A DNA stretch of 17,546 nt from assembly GCA_023390635.1 (NCBI GenBank), contig JAEWCM010000126.1:1-17546 (forward strand), read 5' to 3'. The number at the start of each line of letters is the position of its first letter. Positions within the stretch are counted from its first letter, which is position 1. This document shows, piece after piece, positions 1 through 6,184 of this stretch. Below the pieces are notes generated by a model. That model saw only the letters and a list, made by a program, of their open reading frames with translations. It did no database searches and had not been told where the DNA came from. The DNA comes from Bacillota bacterium. GTDB taxonomy: Bacteria > Bacillota > Desulfitobacteriia > Desulfitobacteriales > Desulfitobacteriaceae. The translations under genes and the position numbers were made by a program.

Positions 1-399
1 CGGATCTTCCTGTGGCTTAACGGGGTTTATTTTCCCTCTTCAAGGCCTCTGTTTTGTGCGCCCTTTTTTAAGCTAAGTCGACCTATTTTTCACGCTAAAT
101 CTCCTCCATGCTTATCTATCTTTATCAAATCATTACTCTAAGTCATATATTGAATTAAAAAAATTCATCTTTGATCTGGTACATCCTTCCTCCTTTCTTT
201 TTGAAAAAGCTGCCTTTAATTTTTTTCTTTATTTAAGCATTGGCCCGCCCATTTAAATTACCTACCTACACACCTTTTTAGGGTGGCCTGTCTGCTTCCA
301 TACTGTTTTACAGCTTTTCCTTATTTTAATTGCCGCCATAAATGCTCTACATTATTTTGTCATTTTTGGCGAGAATGTACTTTTATTTTAATTACTTTT

Positions 400-450
400 G
401 GTCATATAGTCAACTTTCTACTTGAAAAAAATTTCTCCAGGTCATATACT
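400..450. repeat. Direct repeat GGTCATATA(G/C)T, candidate operator
   Basis: GGTCATATAGT at 400-410 and GGTCATATACT at 440-450 match at 10 of 11 positions and start 40 bp apart, close to four helical turns. A shorter copy, GTCATATAT, lies at 142-150. The second copy covers the -10 hexamer TATACT (445-450). Repeats placed like this fit binding sites for the XRE-type repressor encoded just downstream, which would then control itself. That role is inferred from position only. Confidence 0.4.
422..450 (+). promoter_or_regulatory. Sigma-A type promoter for the repressor operon
   Basis: TTGAAA (422-427) is separated by exactly 17 bp from TATACT (445-450). Transcription should start near 457, about 48 nt before the ATG at 505. 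The -10 box lies inside the second GTCATATA repeat, so a protein bound there would block RNA polymerase. Confidence 0.6.
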
Positions 451-504
451 GCTATTATGGACAAGCTCTTAATGTTAAACGCTATTATAGGTTAGGTGAT
501 AATT

Positions 505-906
505 ATGGCCAGTTTCGGAGAAAGATTGCGTTTTCTCCGCACCAGTAAAAATCTGTCGCAGGATGAGTTAGGAAAATCTTTCGGCTTAACTCAAAGCATT
601 ATTGCCCACTATGAGGCCAATCGAAAACATCCCAGCAGTCAAGGTATCGAACAGATTGCCGACTTTTTTCACGTCTCGGTTGATTATTTGCTCGGCCGTT
701 CGGAACACACCGGGATAGCGGATCCAGGATCGGATACCTTGCTCAAGCCTACCCCCAGAGAGGAACATCTCACATTTTATCGCAAATTAGGTGAGTTAAG
801 CCCGGAAAGCCTTGCCATTTTAGAAAAACAGGCCGATCATCTTTATGAGCTTGAACAGGCAATTGTCGACCGCAAAAATGCGGAAAAAAACTCTACTCAC
901 TCATAA
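505..906 (+). CDS. XRE-family transcriptional repressor (ImmR/CI-like)
   Basis: This 133-residue protein has an N-terminal helix-turn-helix of the HTH_3/XRE family at about residues 3-65 (FGERLRFLRTSKNLSQDELG, then a recognition helix with TQSIIAHYEANR and the family-typical VDYLLGRSE). The rest is a short charged helical tail. ATG 505 is preferred because AGGTGA (494-499) lies 5 nt upstream. The GTG at 496 overlaps that site and would add only three residues. The gene next to an ImmA-type protease resembles the ImmR/ImmA pair of ICEBs1 and many prophages, where the repressor holds the element silent until the protease cleaves it. No integrase or other element gene is visible, so it may be a remnant or a domesticated stress-response switch. 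Self-control through the GTCATATA repeats is likely but inferred. Confidence 0.85.
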   Translation: MASFGERLRFLRTSKNLSQDELGKSFGLTQSIIAHYEANRKHPSSQGIEQIADFFHVSVDYLLGRSEHTGIADPGSDTLLKPTPREEHLTFYRKLGELSPESLAILEKQADHLYELEQAIVDRKNAEKNSTHS

Positions 907-976
907 TTTGACAGAAAAAAGCATAACTATGGATGTCCCTCGGATTTTGTACCGTGGCTTCAATGGAGTGGAGAAA

Positions 977-1768
977 ATGTGGAATCTTGATGAAGAGCTC
1001 ATCGCTCAGCAATTTTTTGAACATTATTTGGCGGACGAACCCTTTCCTTTAGATTTAAAGCACATTGCCCTGGCAGTCGAAAAAGAGTTAGCCGTAGAAG
1101 TTTTCTTTCAGGAATGTGAACTACCTGCAGAAATCACTGCCCAACTGCGCAAAGGCAACTATGCCGCCCTGATTTACGTCAATCGTGATCATGATCTTAC
1201 GCGCAAGCGCTTTGCTGTAGTCCATGAATTCGGGCACCTGCTTTTAAAACACCGAAATGGCATTCCCTGTCCCGGTTTAGGGGAATCAGACAAGGAATTT
1301 GAAGCAGCCAACAACTTTGCTTCAGCATTGCTCATGCCTGAAAGCCCTTTAGTTAAAAAACTTAACTCTGACACCGAATCTCCTGCCATCGTGCCGACTA
1401 TTGCCAAATATTTCGGAGTCAGTCTAGATACGGCTGCCAAACGAATGGCCCGCTTTGATGACTTCCCAGCCTTTTATGGAATGGTGGACACCGCCCGCCA
1501 ACGCCTTGACTGGGAATATCATTCTTCGTCCTTCCCTTTTGACCGAGATGGACTAGGAATATTTCTGTCCGAAGTTTTTCACAGCATAAAAATGCATCGG
1601 CGTTCTATGATGTTTTCCGATTATCGTTTCAGTATCCGGGCCTGCTGTGACGACAGCCGCTATTTGCTGACCTGTACCTCTTCTCCTTCGCCGGTCAAGC
1701 ACATTCAGCCTTTATGTGCCAAAGAAACAGAAAGCCGTTATACTTTTCTTCAGACCCGAACAAAATAA
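977..1768 (+). CDS. ImmA/IrrE family metallopeptidase
   Basis: The 263-residue protein is of the ImmA/IrrE (Peptidase_M78) family. The zinc site HEFGH is at about residues 83-87 in the context RKRFAVVHEFGHLLLKH. It is followed by the family's second signature (EFEAANNFASALLMP, about 106-120), which contains the third metal ligand. The frame is open upstream to 845, but ATG 977 is chosen because GGAG (965-968) lies 8 nt before it; ATG 929 has no such site. Members of this family cleave a partner XRE repressor, and the partner is very probably the protein encoded 70 nt upstream. The C-terminal 90 residues have two close Cys (RACCDDSRY) and no recognised domain; they may sense the inducing signal. 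Function is by family and gene pairing. Confidence 0.85.
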   Translation: MWNLDEELIAQQFFEHYLADEPFPLDLKHIALAVEKELAVEVFFQECELPAEITAQLRKGNYAALIYVNRDHDLTRKRFAVVHEFGHLLLKHRNGIPCPGLGESDKEFEAANNFASALLMPESPLVKKLNSDTESPAIVPTIAKYFGVSLDTAAKRMARFDDFPAFYGMVDTARQRLDWEYHSSSFPFDRDGLGIFLSEVFHSIKMHRRSMMFSDYRFSIRACCDDSRYLLTCTSSPSPVKHIQPLCAKETESRYTFLQTRTK

Positions 1769-1811
1769 ACTTATATATGAATCTTTTAGCTATTACGGAG
1801 GGAGCAAGCAG

Positions 1812-2123
1812 ATGAAACTTTCAGCCAGGACTTTAATCCTGATCGGTATTATTCTCATGGGAGGGTCTATTCTTTTATTTCTTACTTTAAATGAAAGACC
1901 TTTATGGATTAAAATTCTTTTAGCCTTGCTTTTTTCTGCCGGCATGAGTTTCCTGAGTTTTGGTCTCGGCAAACCGGGAACAAAGAGTGCTGAATTTTTC
2001 GATGCTCTGTTTCCCAATCCCCCACTTGAATCTGAAAATGTCGAATCCAAGCTTGAATCCTCTTCAGACCCAGAAAATAAAACATTCCAATCCGAACCGG
2101 AAAGCAAGGTTCATTCCAAGTAA
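1812..2123 (+). CDS. Small two-helix membrane protein, function unknown
   Basis: The 103-residue protein has two hydrophobic segments (about 7-26 and 32-52) joined by a short NERPLW turn. A polar, Ser/Glu-rich tail (about 70-103) follows that looks disordered. ATG 1812 is chosen because GGAGGGAG (1797-1804) lies 7 nt upstream; the longer frame from 1716 would overlap the metallopeptidase gene. It starts 44 nt after that gene and is followed by the terminator at 2147-2190, so the three + strand genes are likely one transcript. I do not recognise the family. By position it could link the repressor/protease switch to a membrane signal, but nothing in the sequence shows this. Confidence 0.6.
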   Translation: MKLSARTLILIGIILMGGSILLFLTLNERPLWIKILLALLFSAGMSFLSFGLGKPGTKSAEFFDALFPNPPLESENVESKLESSSDPENKTFQSEPESKVHSK

Positions 2124-2146
2124 ACCTTGGTTGACTTGAGAATAGA

Positions 2147-2190
2147 AAAAGGTTCCTATTTCCAGACTAATCTTGAAATAGGAACCTTTT
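2147..2190. terminator. Bidirectional rho-independent terminator
   Basis: AAAAGGTTCCTATTTC (2147-2162) is perfectly complementary to GAAATAGGAACCTTTT (2175-2190), with a 12-nt loop. The A-run on one side and T-run on the other serve both strands. It lies between the convergent genes ending at 2123 (+) and 2227 (-), and so ends both transcripts. Confidence 0.9.
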
Positions 2191-2226
2191 CTATATTGTC
2201 AAAAACAAATACCCAATCTGATTCGG

Positions 2227-3036
2227 CTACCAGCCCCGTGAAGAACCGCCGCCTCCCGATGAACCTCCACCAAAACCTCCTCCGCCGGAAGATCCGCCAC
2301 CGAAGCCACCGCCACCACCAAAGCCGCCAAACCCTCCGAACGGGCCGCCCCAATGGCCAGGGCCACCTGTTCTTCCCCGTCCTCCTCTGCCACCACCGCG
2401 GCCACCACCACCGAACAATGCACCTAAAATGATAAAGACAATAATGGCCCCAATCCAGGAAAAGTCAGAAAAGCCTGAATTGCCGCTGTCTTTCGATGTA
2501 TCCGCTACAGCAGTGCCCAGATTATCAATATTGTATTCGGCACAAACTTCCGCCACCAGATGATTAAAGACGATATCCACTCCCTGATCGTAATCTCCCT
2601 TTTTAAAATAAGGAATGGCTTCATCAAGAAAACGTCCGGCTTTGGCATCATTGATCCGCCCTTCCAGACCATAACCAATTTCAATCCTGAATTTACGGTC
2701 TTCCTTGCTGATGAGGAAAAGGATACCGTTACTTTTCTCCTTGTTCCCGATTCCCCAGGCCCGGAACAGAGCATTGGCATAGTCTTCTACCGGCTGATCC
2801 TCTAAAAAATTGACCGTGACGACCGCTATCTGCGCCGTCGTCTTTTCATCCAAAGTTCCCGCCACGTTCAAAATGTTTTGCTTTGTCTCTGCCGACAACA
2901 TTCCCGCATAATCCTGCACATAAATATTGCTTGACGGTTTTGAAGGTAAGGAAGCGTCGGCCGCCCATAACGGTATGGCCGAAAATATGAAAATAAAAGT
3001 AAGGAAAACTGTTAATAGGGGGAATCTTTTCTTCAT
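2227..3036 (-). CDS. TPM-domain membrane protein with Gly-rich tail (YgcG-like)
   Basis: The 269-residue protein starts with a signal peptide (MKKRFPLLTVFLTFIFIF, then Ala-rich up to about 26). A TPM domain follows (formerly DUF477; about 36-165, beginning YVQDYAGMLS and containing the typical TAQIAVVTV and FRIEIGYGLEGRI segments). Next come a transmembrane helix (about 195-215, WIGAIIVFIILGALF) and a 45-residue Gly/Ser/Phe-rich tail ending SSRGW. The start at 3036 is set by AGGGAGG upstream; the frame is open further but without a start site. TPM proteins are membrane-bound and often encoded with LemA, as here (lemA is directly upstream). Their biochemical role is poorly settled; membrane protein complex repair and phosphatase activity have been proposed for members elsewhere. 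Confidence 0.85.
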   Translation of the reverse strand: MKKRFPLLTVFLTFIFIFSAIPLWAADASLPSKPSSNIYVQDYAGMLSAETKQNILNVAGTLDEKTTAQIAVVTVNFLEDQPVEDYANALFRAWGIGNKEKSNGILFLISKEDRKFRIEIGYGLEGRINDAKAGRFLDEAIPYFKKGDYDQGVDIVFNHLVAEVCAEYNIDNLGTAVADTSKDSGNSGFSDFSWIGAIIVFIILGALFGGGGRGGGRGGRGRTGGPGHWGGPFGGFGGFGGGGGFGGGSSGGGGFGGGSSGGGGSSRGW

Positions 3037-3076
3037 AAAAGCCTCCCTGTCTTCAATGCTGTTTCCACCCAAGTAC

Positions 3077-3114
3077 ACAGCCGCTCTTTCGAATGTCATA
3101 TAGCAAGCGGCTGT
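3077..3114 (-). repeat. 9-bp inverted repeat between lemA and the TPM gene
   Basis: ACAGCCGCT (3077-3085) and AGCGGCTGT (3106-3114) form a perfect GC-rich stem with a 20-nt loop in the 130-nt gap between the two genes. No T-run follows on the - strand, so it is not a standard terminator. It could be a processing or stabilising hairpin that sets different levels of the two proteins. Confidence 0.4.
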
Positions 3115-3166
3115 TAAGGATATAAAGCAAATTTATATTTAAATATCTTTCCCTGAATCAGATTTT

Positions 3167-3739
3167 TTAATTATTGCTAAAATCTACTGTAGGAGCCTTG
3201 TCCGAGCCTTCATCTGCTTTGTAATAAGGGAACTCGGTAAAATTAAACACCCCAGCTAAAATGTTCGTGGGAAACTTTTTAATTGAAGCATTATAAGATT
3301 GAACCGAATCATTGTAATCCTTGCGAGCTACGGCCAGCCGGTTTTCCGTTCCCGCCAGTTCATCCTGTAAGGCAATGAAGTTTTCATTGGCTTTGAGATT
3401 GGGATAGCTTTCCACTACCATCAGTAAGCGGGATAGAGCCGTCGTAACCTCCTCGTCAGCGTCTACCTTTTCACTGATTGTGTTTGCTCCTGCCAGCTTG
3501 GCACGAGCATCGGCAACATCCTGATAAACTCCGCTTTCATGGGCGGCATAACCTTTAACCGTTGACACCAGATTGGGGATCAAATCAGCCCGCCGCTGCA
3601 TCTGCGTTTCTACCTGGCTCCATTTTCCCTGAACATTCTCTCTGGATGTGATCAAGCCGTTATAGCCACTGGCTAAAGATCCTCCGATCAGGACGATGAT
3701 GGCAATCACCGCAATTAAAACGATATAACTTTTTTTCAT
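3167..3739 (-). CDS. lemA: LemA family protein
   Basis: The 190-residue protein matches the LemA family: one N-terminal membrane helix (about 4-24), then a long helical domain with the typical stretch YNGLITSRENVQGKWSQVE and QRRADLIPNLVSTVKGYAAH. The conserved ESYPNLKANENF and RKDYNDSVQSYN segments and the FPxN motif near the end follow. Length is normal for the family. ATG 3739 has GGAGGG 6 nt upstream. LemA proteins are membrane-anchored with the helical domain outside; their molecular function is not established. It is first in a probable two-gene transcript with the TPM protein, a common pairing. Confidence 0.92.
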   Translation of the reverse strand: MKKSYIVLIAVIAIIVLIGGSLASGYNGLITSRENVQGKWSQVETQMQRRADLIPNLVSTVKGYAAHESGVYQDVADARAKLAGANTISEKVDADEEVTTALSRLLMVVESYPNLKANENFIALQDELAGTENRLAVARKDYNDSVQSYNASIKKFPTNILAGVFNFTEFPYYKADEGSDKAPTVDFSNN

Positions 3740-3795
3740 TTATTTCCCTCCGCTTACATAATGTCTGATTTAGTGATGTTGAAGAGTGCTTAATT

Positions 3796-3823
3796 ATTGT
3801 AACATTCTCATTAGTAACATCAA
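3796..3823 (-). promoter_or_regulatory. Extended -10 promoter for lemA
   Basis: Read on the - strand: TTGATG (3823-3818), 16 bp, then TACAAT (3801-3796) preceded by TGT, which makes an extended -10 element. Transcription should start about 50 nt before the lemA ATG. Confidence 0.6.
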
Positions 3824-3940
3824 TTCTATCCCAACTATATTATAACATGAATCCAATTATAGTGGGTTTCTGAGAAGCATATTGAGAATTGGCTGCCTTT
3901 TGAGAAGAATTAGTCTTTATTAACTTCGCAATAATATCTT

Positions 3941-3978
3941 AAGCCCAGAAGAATTAATCTTCTGGGCTTTTTCGTTTT
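3941..3978 (+). terminator. Orphan rho-independent terminator
   Basis: AAGCCCAGAAGA (3941-3952) pairs perfectly with TCTTCTGGGCTT (3958-3969) and is followed by a T-rich run (TTTTCGTTTT). The T-run is only on the + side. There is no + strand gene for over 1.8 kb to the left, and the terminator at 2147-2190 lies in between. It may end a small untranslated transcript or mop up antisense transcription. Confidence 0.75.
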
Positions 3979-4061
3979 ATATACTGGGCATCAAATGTTT
4001 CCCTGGCAACGAACTGACCTGATTCTACTGACTACAGTTTGTTGTCTGGATTTTTATTATA

Positions 4062-4937
4062 TTATTTTTTTTCAATGATAATGAGCAGAACACCAATAAG
4101 AATTAAGGCGGCACCGACCCAAAACATCGGACCTATATTTTCTCCTAGAATAAGCCATCCAAGCAATGTTCCAACTAGAGGCTGAAAGAAGAAGAATAGC
4201 CCTCCGCCCGAAACATTAAGCAGTTGTAGTCCTCGATTCCAAAATAAGAAACCACCTGCTGTTGAAACAATCCCTAAATATAAAATTCCTCCCCAAATAG
4301 TCGGGTGTGCCAGTTGAGATATATTTATTTCGTTCAGACGCGGCAAAACAAAAGGAGTCAAGAAGATTAGAGCTACCAAGATGGAATAGGTGATTACCAC
4401 AATTTGCGAATAATCACTCGGTACCCTCTTTACAAGCACGGACATGAGAGCCCACGTTAAAGCGGCAACAAGCAGTGCTATACCGCCAAGTTTACTGGAG
4501 AAATTAAAATTTCCAACTCCAATAATGAGAAAAACCCCAATTGTTGCTAATAAAACAGAGAATACCTTCCTTAAAGTCATCCGTTCTTTGAGGATTAGAC
4601 GAGCGAAAATAATCATAAATGCTGGTGTTGAGGAAGTTATAATGGCACCCATTTGTGCGGAAGATAACATTGTACCAGTTTCCTGAGCCACAATCGAAAT
4701 GGCGTAACCAATGACCCCAATAGCTATGATGATTAACAAATCACGTTGACGAATTCCCCATTTCTGTCGAGTTATCAAGCCAATCACGATGAGTGCAATA
4801 ATGGCCACCAAGTAACGCAACCACACAAGTTCCAATGGAGGTATTACAGATACGGTGACTTTTACAACAACGTACATGCCTCCCCAGATACTGGAAGCCA
4901 AAGCTAGATAAATAGAGCCTAACAAGTTCTTTTTCAT
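4062..4937 (-). CDS. EamA/DMT-family transporter
   Basis: The 291-residue protein consists of about ten hydrophobic helices arranged as two EamA repeats (about 6-137 and 150-286). The N-terminal segment (SSIWGGMYVVVKV) and the repeated pattern with the second half (ALTWALMSVLVKRV) are typical of the drug/metabolite transporter superfamily. It acts in the cytoplasmic membrane; members export amino acids, nucleotides or drugs, and the substrate cannot be read from the sequence. ATG 4937 has GGAGGG 7 nt upstream. The gene stands alone. The leader before it can fold in a way that hides the ribosome binding site (4941-5100), which suggests control by a ligand or stress signal. Confidence 0.9.
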   Translation of the reverse strand: MKKNLLGSIYLALASSIWGGMYVVVKVTVSVIPPLELVWLRYLVAIIALIVIGLITRQKWGIRQRDLLIIIAIGVIGYAISIVAQETGTMLSSAQMGAIITSSTPAFMIIFARLILKERMTLRKVFSVLLATIGVFLIIGVGNFNFSSKLGGIALLVAALTWALMSVLVKRVPSDYSQIVVITYSILVALIFLTPFVLPRLNEINISQLAHPTIWGGILYLGIVSTAGGFLFWNRGLQLLNVSGGGLFFFFQPLVGTLLGWLILGENIGPMFWVGAALILIGVLLIIIEKK

Positions 4938-4940
4938 TTT

Positions 4941-5100
4941 TTGTTCCCTCCGTCATTTATATAGGAGCCAAGAACGCCCTTGACGGAGAGAGGTAGTCAC
5001 CTTCACTCCACTAAGGGCGGAAGGATTTTTACCGGTACATCGTTTTCAAATAATGGCGCACGATACATTCTGCCTCACCTCTAGTCCGAACTAGTAAACT
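4941..5100 (-). promoter_or_regulatory. Structured leader RNA, riboswitch candidate, before EamA gene
   Basis: Pairings seen on the - strand RNA are as follows. Closing helix P1 is AGAGGU (5082-5077) with ACCUCU (4994-4989). P2 is UGUAUCGU (5067-5060) with ACGAUGUA (5043-5036), including two G-U pairs. P3 is CCUUC (5024-5020) with GAAGG (5004-5000). The P3 loop segment CGCCCUU (5019-5013) is complementary to AAGGGCG (4981-4975), just 3' of P1, which would make a pseudoknot. Right next to it, CUCCGUCA (4988-4981) is complementary to UGACGGAG (4955-4948), which contains part of the ribosome binding site of the transporter. This is a three-way-junction layout with an anti-SD arm. I could not match it to a known riboswitch class. 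Confidence 0.5.
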
Positions 5101-5110
5101 AAATATACCT

Positions 5111-5140
5111 TTTATAGTAGCAAAGAATATTACTATTGAA
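5111..5140 (-). promoter_or_regulatory. Candidate promoter for the EamA leader
   Basis: On the - strand, TTCAAT (5140-5135) lies 18 bp before TATAAA (5116-5111). A start near 5104 would place the whole structured leader in the transcript. The -35 box is weak, so this is tentative. Confidence 0.35.
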
Positions 5141-5203
5141 CAGACAACAAAGTAATACAAGTAAAATTTCATATAATTTTAGGAGTTTTTCAGGCACTTC
5201 CAT

Positions 5204-5236
5204 TATACAGCGAATATACAGCGAATATACAGCGAA
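5204..5236. repeat. Three tandem 11-bp repeats TATACAGCGAA
   Basis: Three perfect head-to-tail copies of TATACAGCGAA occupy 5204-5214, 5215-5225 and 5226-5236. An 11-bp period puts each copy on the same face of the helix, as in iterons or cooperative protein-binding sites. The array sits about 65 bp upstream of the candidate promoter of the EamA leader (- strand) and directly abuts the hairpin at 5238-5276. Confidence 0.75.
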
Positions 5237-5276
5237 AAAGCAGAAGCCCGGCCAACGACGAACCGGGATTCTGCTT
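5235..5276 (-). terminator. Strong rho-independent terminator, - strand
   Basis: AAGCAGAA-G-CCCGG (5238-5251) faces CCGGG-A-TTCTGCTT (5263-5276), thirteen base pairs with one mismatch and an 11-nt loop. On the - strand it is followed by TTTTTCGC, on the + strand by no T-run. It would end transcripts coming from the tRNA side before they reach the 11-bp repeats and the transporter promoter. Confidence 0.7.
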
Positions 5277-5640
5277 ACCACCAAAGCGCTTTCAATCACT
5301 ATTCCTATATACTATATGTGATTGTCCAGGAAAGTGTGCCAAACGAGAAAGGCACTGATGGACTTTACAAGAGGGACATATATAAATGTAGTGCGTCAGA
5401 AGTTTTTGACACCATTACATTCTTGCCATCATAGAAAGAGCGCCACTGTCACGTGTAGCGCCCTTATGAAAGGAGAGATTTAAAGGATATAGGATACAAA
5501 TGCTATTCCATTTATATACTTTCGACACATATACAGGTAATCCTTGAAAAATCTTTTGCTAAATTACGACATTTTTATAATTCATCTAAATCCCAGTTGC
5601 AATGTTTTTGCAACGATAGAGCAAATAATGGCCATTTGAC
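5277..5640. other. Gene-free region between terminator and tRNA-Thr
   Basis: No credible coding frame is present. It contains a 7-bp inverted repeat CAATCAC/GTGATTG (5293-5299, 5318-5324), a weaker - strand hairpin (5438-5463) and a small repeat GTTGCAA/TTGCAAC (5596-5602, 5608-5614). Together with the terminators on both sides this may be decayed mobile or intergenic DNA. Confidence 0.5.
5433..5463 (-). terminator. Candidate weak terminator, - strand
   Basis: On the - strand GGGCGCUAC (5463-5455) pairs with GUGGCGCUC (5446-5438), using two G-U pairs, and is followed by UUUCU. The + strand version has mismatches at the same places, so the RNA is probably made from the - strand. The U-run is short. 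Confidence 0.35.
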
Positions 5641-5673
5641 GAAAACAAAAAACACCGCAAATCCTTGCGGTGT
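5641..5673 (-). terminator. Terminator of tRNA-Thr
   Basis: On the - strand ACACCGCAA (5673-5665) and TTGCGGTGT (5660-5652) form a perfect 9-bp stem with a 4-nt loop, followed by TTTTTGTTTTC. It begins 12 nt after the tRNA 3' end. Confidence 0.9.
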
Positions 5674-5685
5674 CTATGTTTCTTC

Positions 5686-5760
5686 TGGAGCCGATGGTCG
5701 GAATCGAACCGACGACCTGCTCATTACGAGTGAGCTGCTCTACCTCTGAGCCACATCGGC
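5686..5760 (-). tRNA. tRNA-Thr, anticodon CGT
   Basis: Read on the - strand, the cloverleaf is complete. The acceptor GCCGATG/CATCGGC is followed by discriminator T and an encoded CCA. The D stem is GCTC/GAGC, the anticodon stem GCTCA/TGAGC with loop CTCGTAA (anticodon CGT, reading ACG), and the T stem GTCGG/CCGAC with loop TTCGATT. The length with CCA is 75 nt. It reads the ACG threonine codon. It has its own promoter (5787-5815) and terminator (5641-5673), so it is a single-gene unit. Confidence 0.95.
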
Positions 5761-5786
5761 AATATTGTTCATAACGAACAGACACT

Positions 5787-5815
5787 ATTTTACTTTATTT
5801 TCTGAATACCGTCAA
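5787..5815 (-). promoter_or_regulatory. Promoter of tRNA-Thr
   Basis: On the - strand TTGACG (5815-5810) is followed after exactly 17 bp by TAAAAT (5792-5787). This is a near-consensus sigma-A promoter, with a start expected about 20 nt before the tRNA. Confidence 0.8.
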
Positions 5816-5869
5816 TATTGGTTTGAGATAAAAGTATATTAAGGTGTTTGTAAAACATAATGCGTAATC

Positions 5870-5901
5870 ACAAAAGAAAGAGGTCCTAAAAGTTAGGACC
5901 T
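5870..5901 (-). terminator. Candidate orphan terminator, - strand
   Basis: AGGTCCTAA (5881-5889) and TTAGGACCT (5893-5901) are perfectly complementary with a 3-nt loop. On the - strand the stem is followed by CTTTCTTTTG. It could protect the tRNA promoter from transcription coming from the right. Confidence 0.45.
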
Positions 5902-6125
5902 GATAAGGGGAAATATATTAAGTCGGGAGCGATGCAGCGGATGTCACTCGCACCTGCAATTTAAGAATAGCAAATATTTTTGTTAATTTGGTGAAGCCTT
6001 GTTTAATTCTAAGTTAATTTTTATAAAAGAGAATACCCCAAATGAAACTTATACTTAAAAACTAATTAGCCGAATGAAAGTTATTCATCAATTCTCATGT
6101 AAAGCTGTTATTTCCGTTTACTCTA

Positions 6126-6167
6126 TTTCAATAACTTATTGAAAATTTTGGTATATAAGGCTAATAT
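6126..6167 (+). promoter_or_regulatory. Promoter with a perfect 19-bp palindromic operator
   Basis: TTTCAATAACTTATTGAAA (6126-6144) is a perfect palindrome around a central C. Its right arm ends in TTGAAA (6139-6144), the -35 box of a promoter whose -10 is TAATAT (6162-6167), 17 bp away. A dimeric regulator on the palindrome would exclude RNA polymerase. The regulator encoded from 6185 is the natural candidate. Transcription would start only about 10 nt before the start codon, so the leader is very short. Confidence 0.6.
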
Positions 6168-6184
6168 AGAACAAGGTGATGAAT

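Larger units (their letters stand above)
1..504. other. Gene-free AT-rich upstream region
   Basis: No convincing coding region is seen in this stretch. The only open frame (283-495) has no ribosome binding site and an unstructured Cys/Phe-rich translation. The stretch holds long T and A runs and three copies of GTCATATA (142-149, 401-408, 441-448). The last copy overlaps the -10 box of the promoter before the repressor gene. It is probably an intergenic and regulatory region; the gene to the left lies outside the window. Confidence 0.6.
3740..4061. other. Intergenic region lemA / EamA transporter
   Basis: This 322-base gap has no coding frame I would accept. It holds the lemA promoter (3796-3823, - strand) and a strong hairpin terminator pointing right (3941-3973) with no + strand gene in front of it. 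No U-run hairpin is seen directly after the transporter gene, which ends at 4062. Confidence 0.6.
5761..6125. other. Gene-free region between tRNA-Thr and XRE regulator
   Basis: No coding region is seen. It contains the tRNA promoter and a perfect 9-bp hairpin (5881-5901) that looks like a - strand terminator, although no - strand gene precedes it. The stretch 5920-5960 is more GC-rich than its surroundings but shows no clear fold or frame. The rest is AT-rich. Confidence 0.5.

Noticed and set aside
283..495. Open frame of 70 codons before the repressor gene
   Set aside because: There is no ribosome binding site, the composition is random-looking, and it runs through the promoter and repeats of the next gene.
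4975..5040. Glycine riboswitch or T-box on either strand
   Set aside because: No glycine-aptamer core and no T-box GGTGG(T/N)ACCGCG-like antiterminator sequence was found.
5041..5100. Resemblance of AGGUGAGGC in the EamA leader to the start of the M-box (Mg2+) riboswitch
   Set aside because: Only this short piece matches; the rest of the M-box conserved core is missing and the leader is too short, and the gene is not a magnesium transporter type.
5099..5321. Frames of 60-66 codons on both strands around the 11-bp repeats
   Set aside because: They cross the terminator hairpin and repeats, have no start sites and show no protein-like pattern.
5281..5340. CAATCAC/GTGATTG as an insertion sequence end
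   Set aside because: No partner end, target duplication or transposase remains nearby; a 7-bp repeat with an 18-nt spacer can occur by chance.
5582..5785. - strand open frame of 67 codons
   Set aside because: It is a translation through tRNA-Thr and its terminator (the typical artefact containing NEQVVGSIPTIGS).
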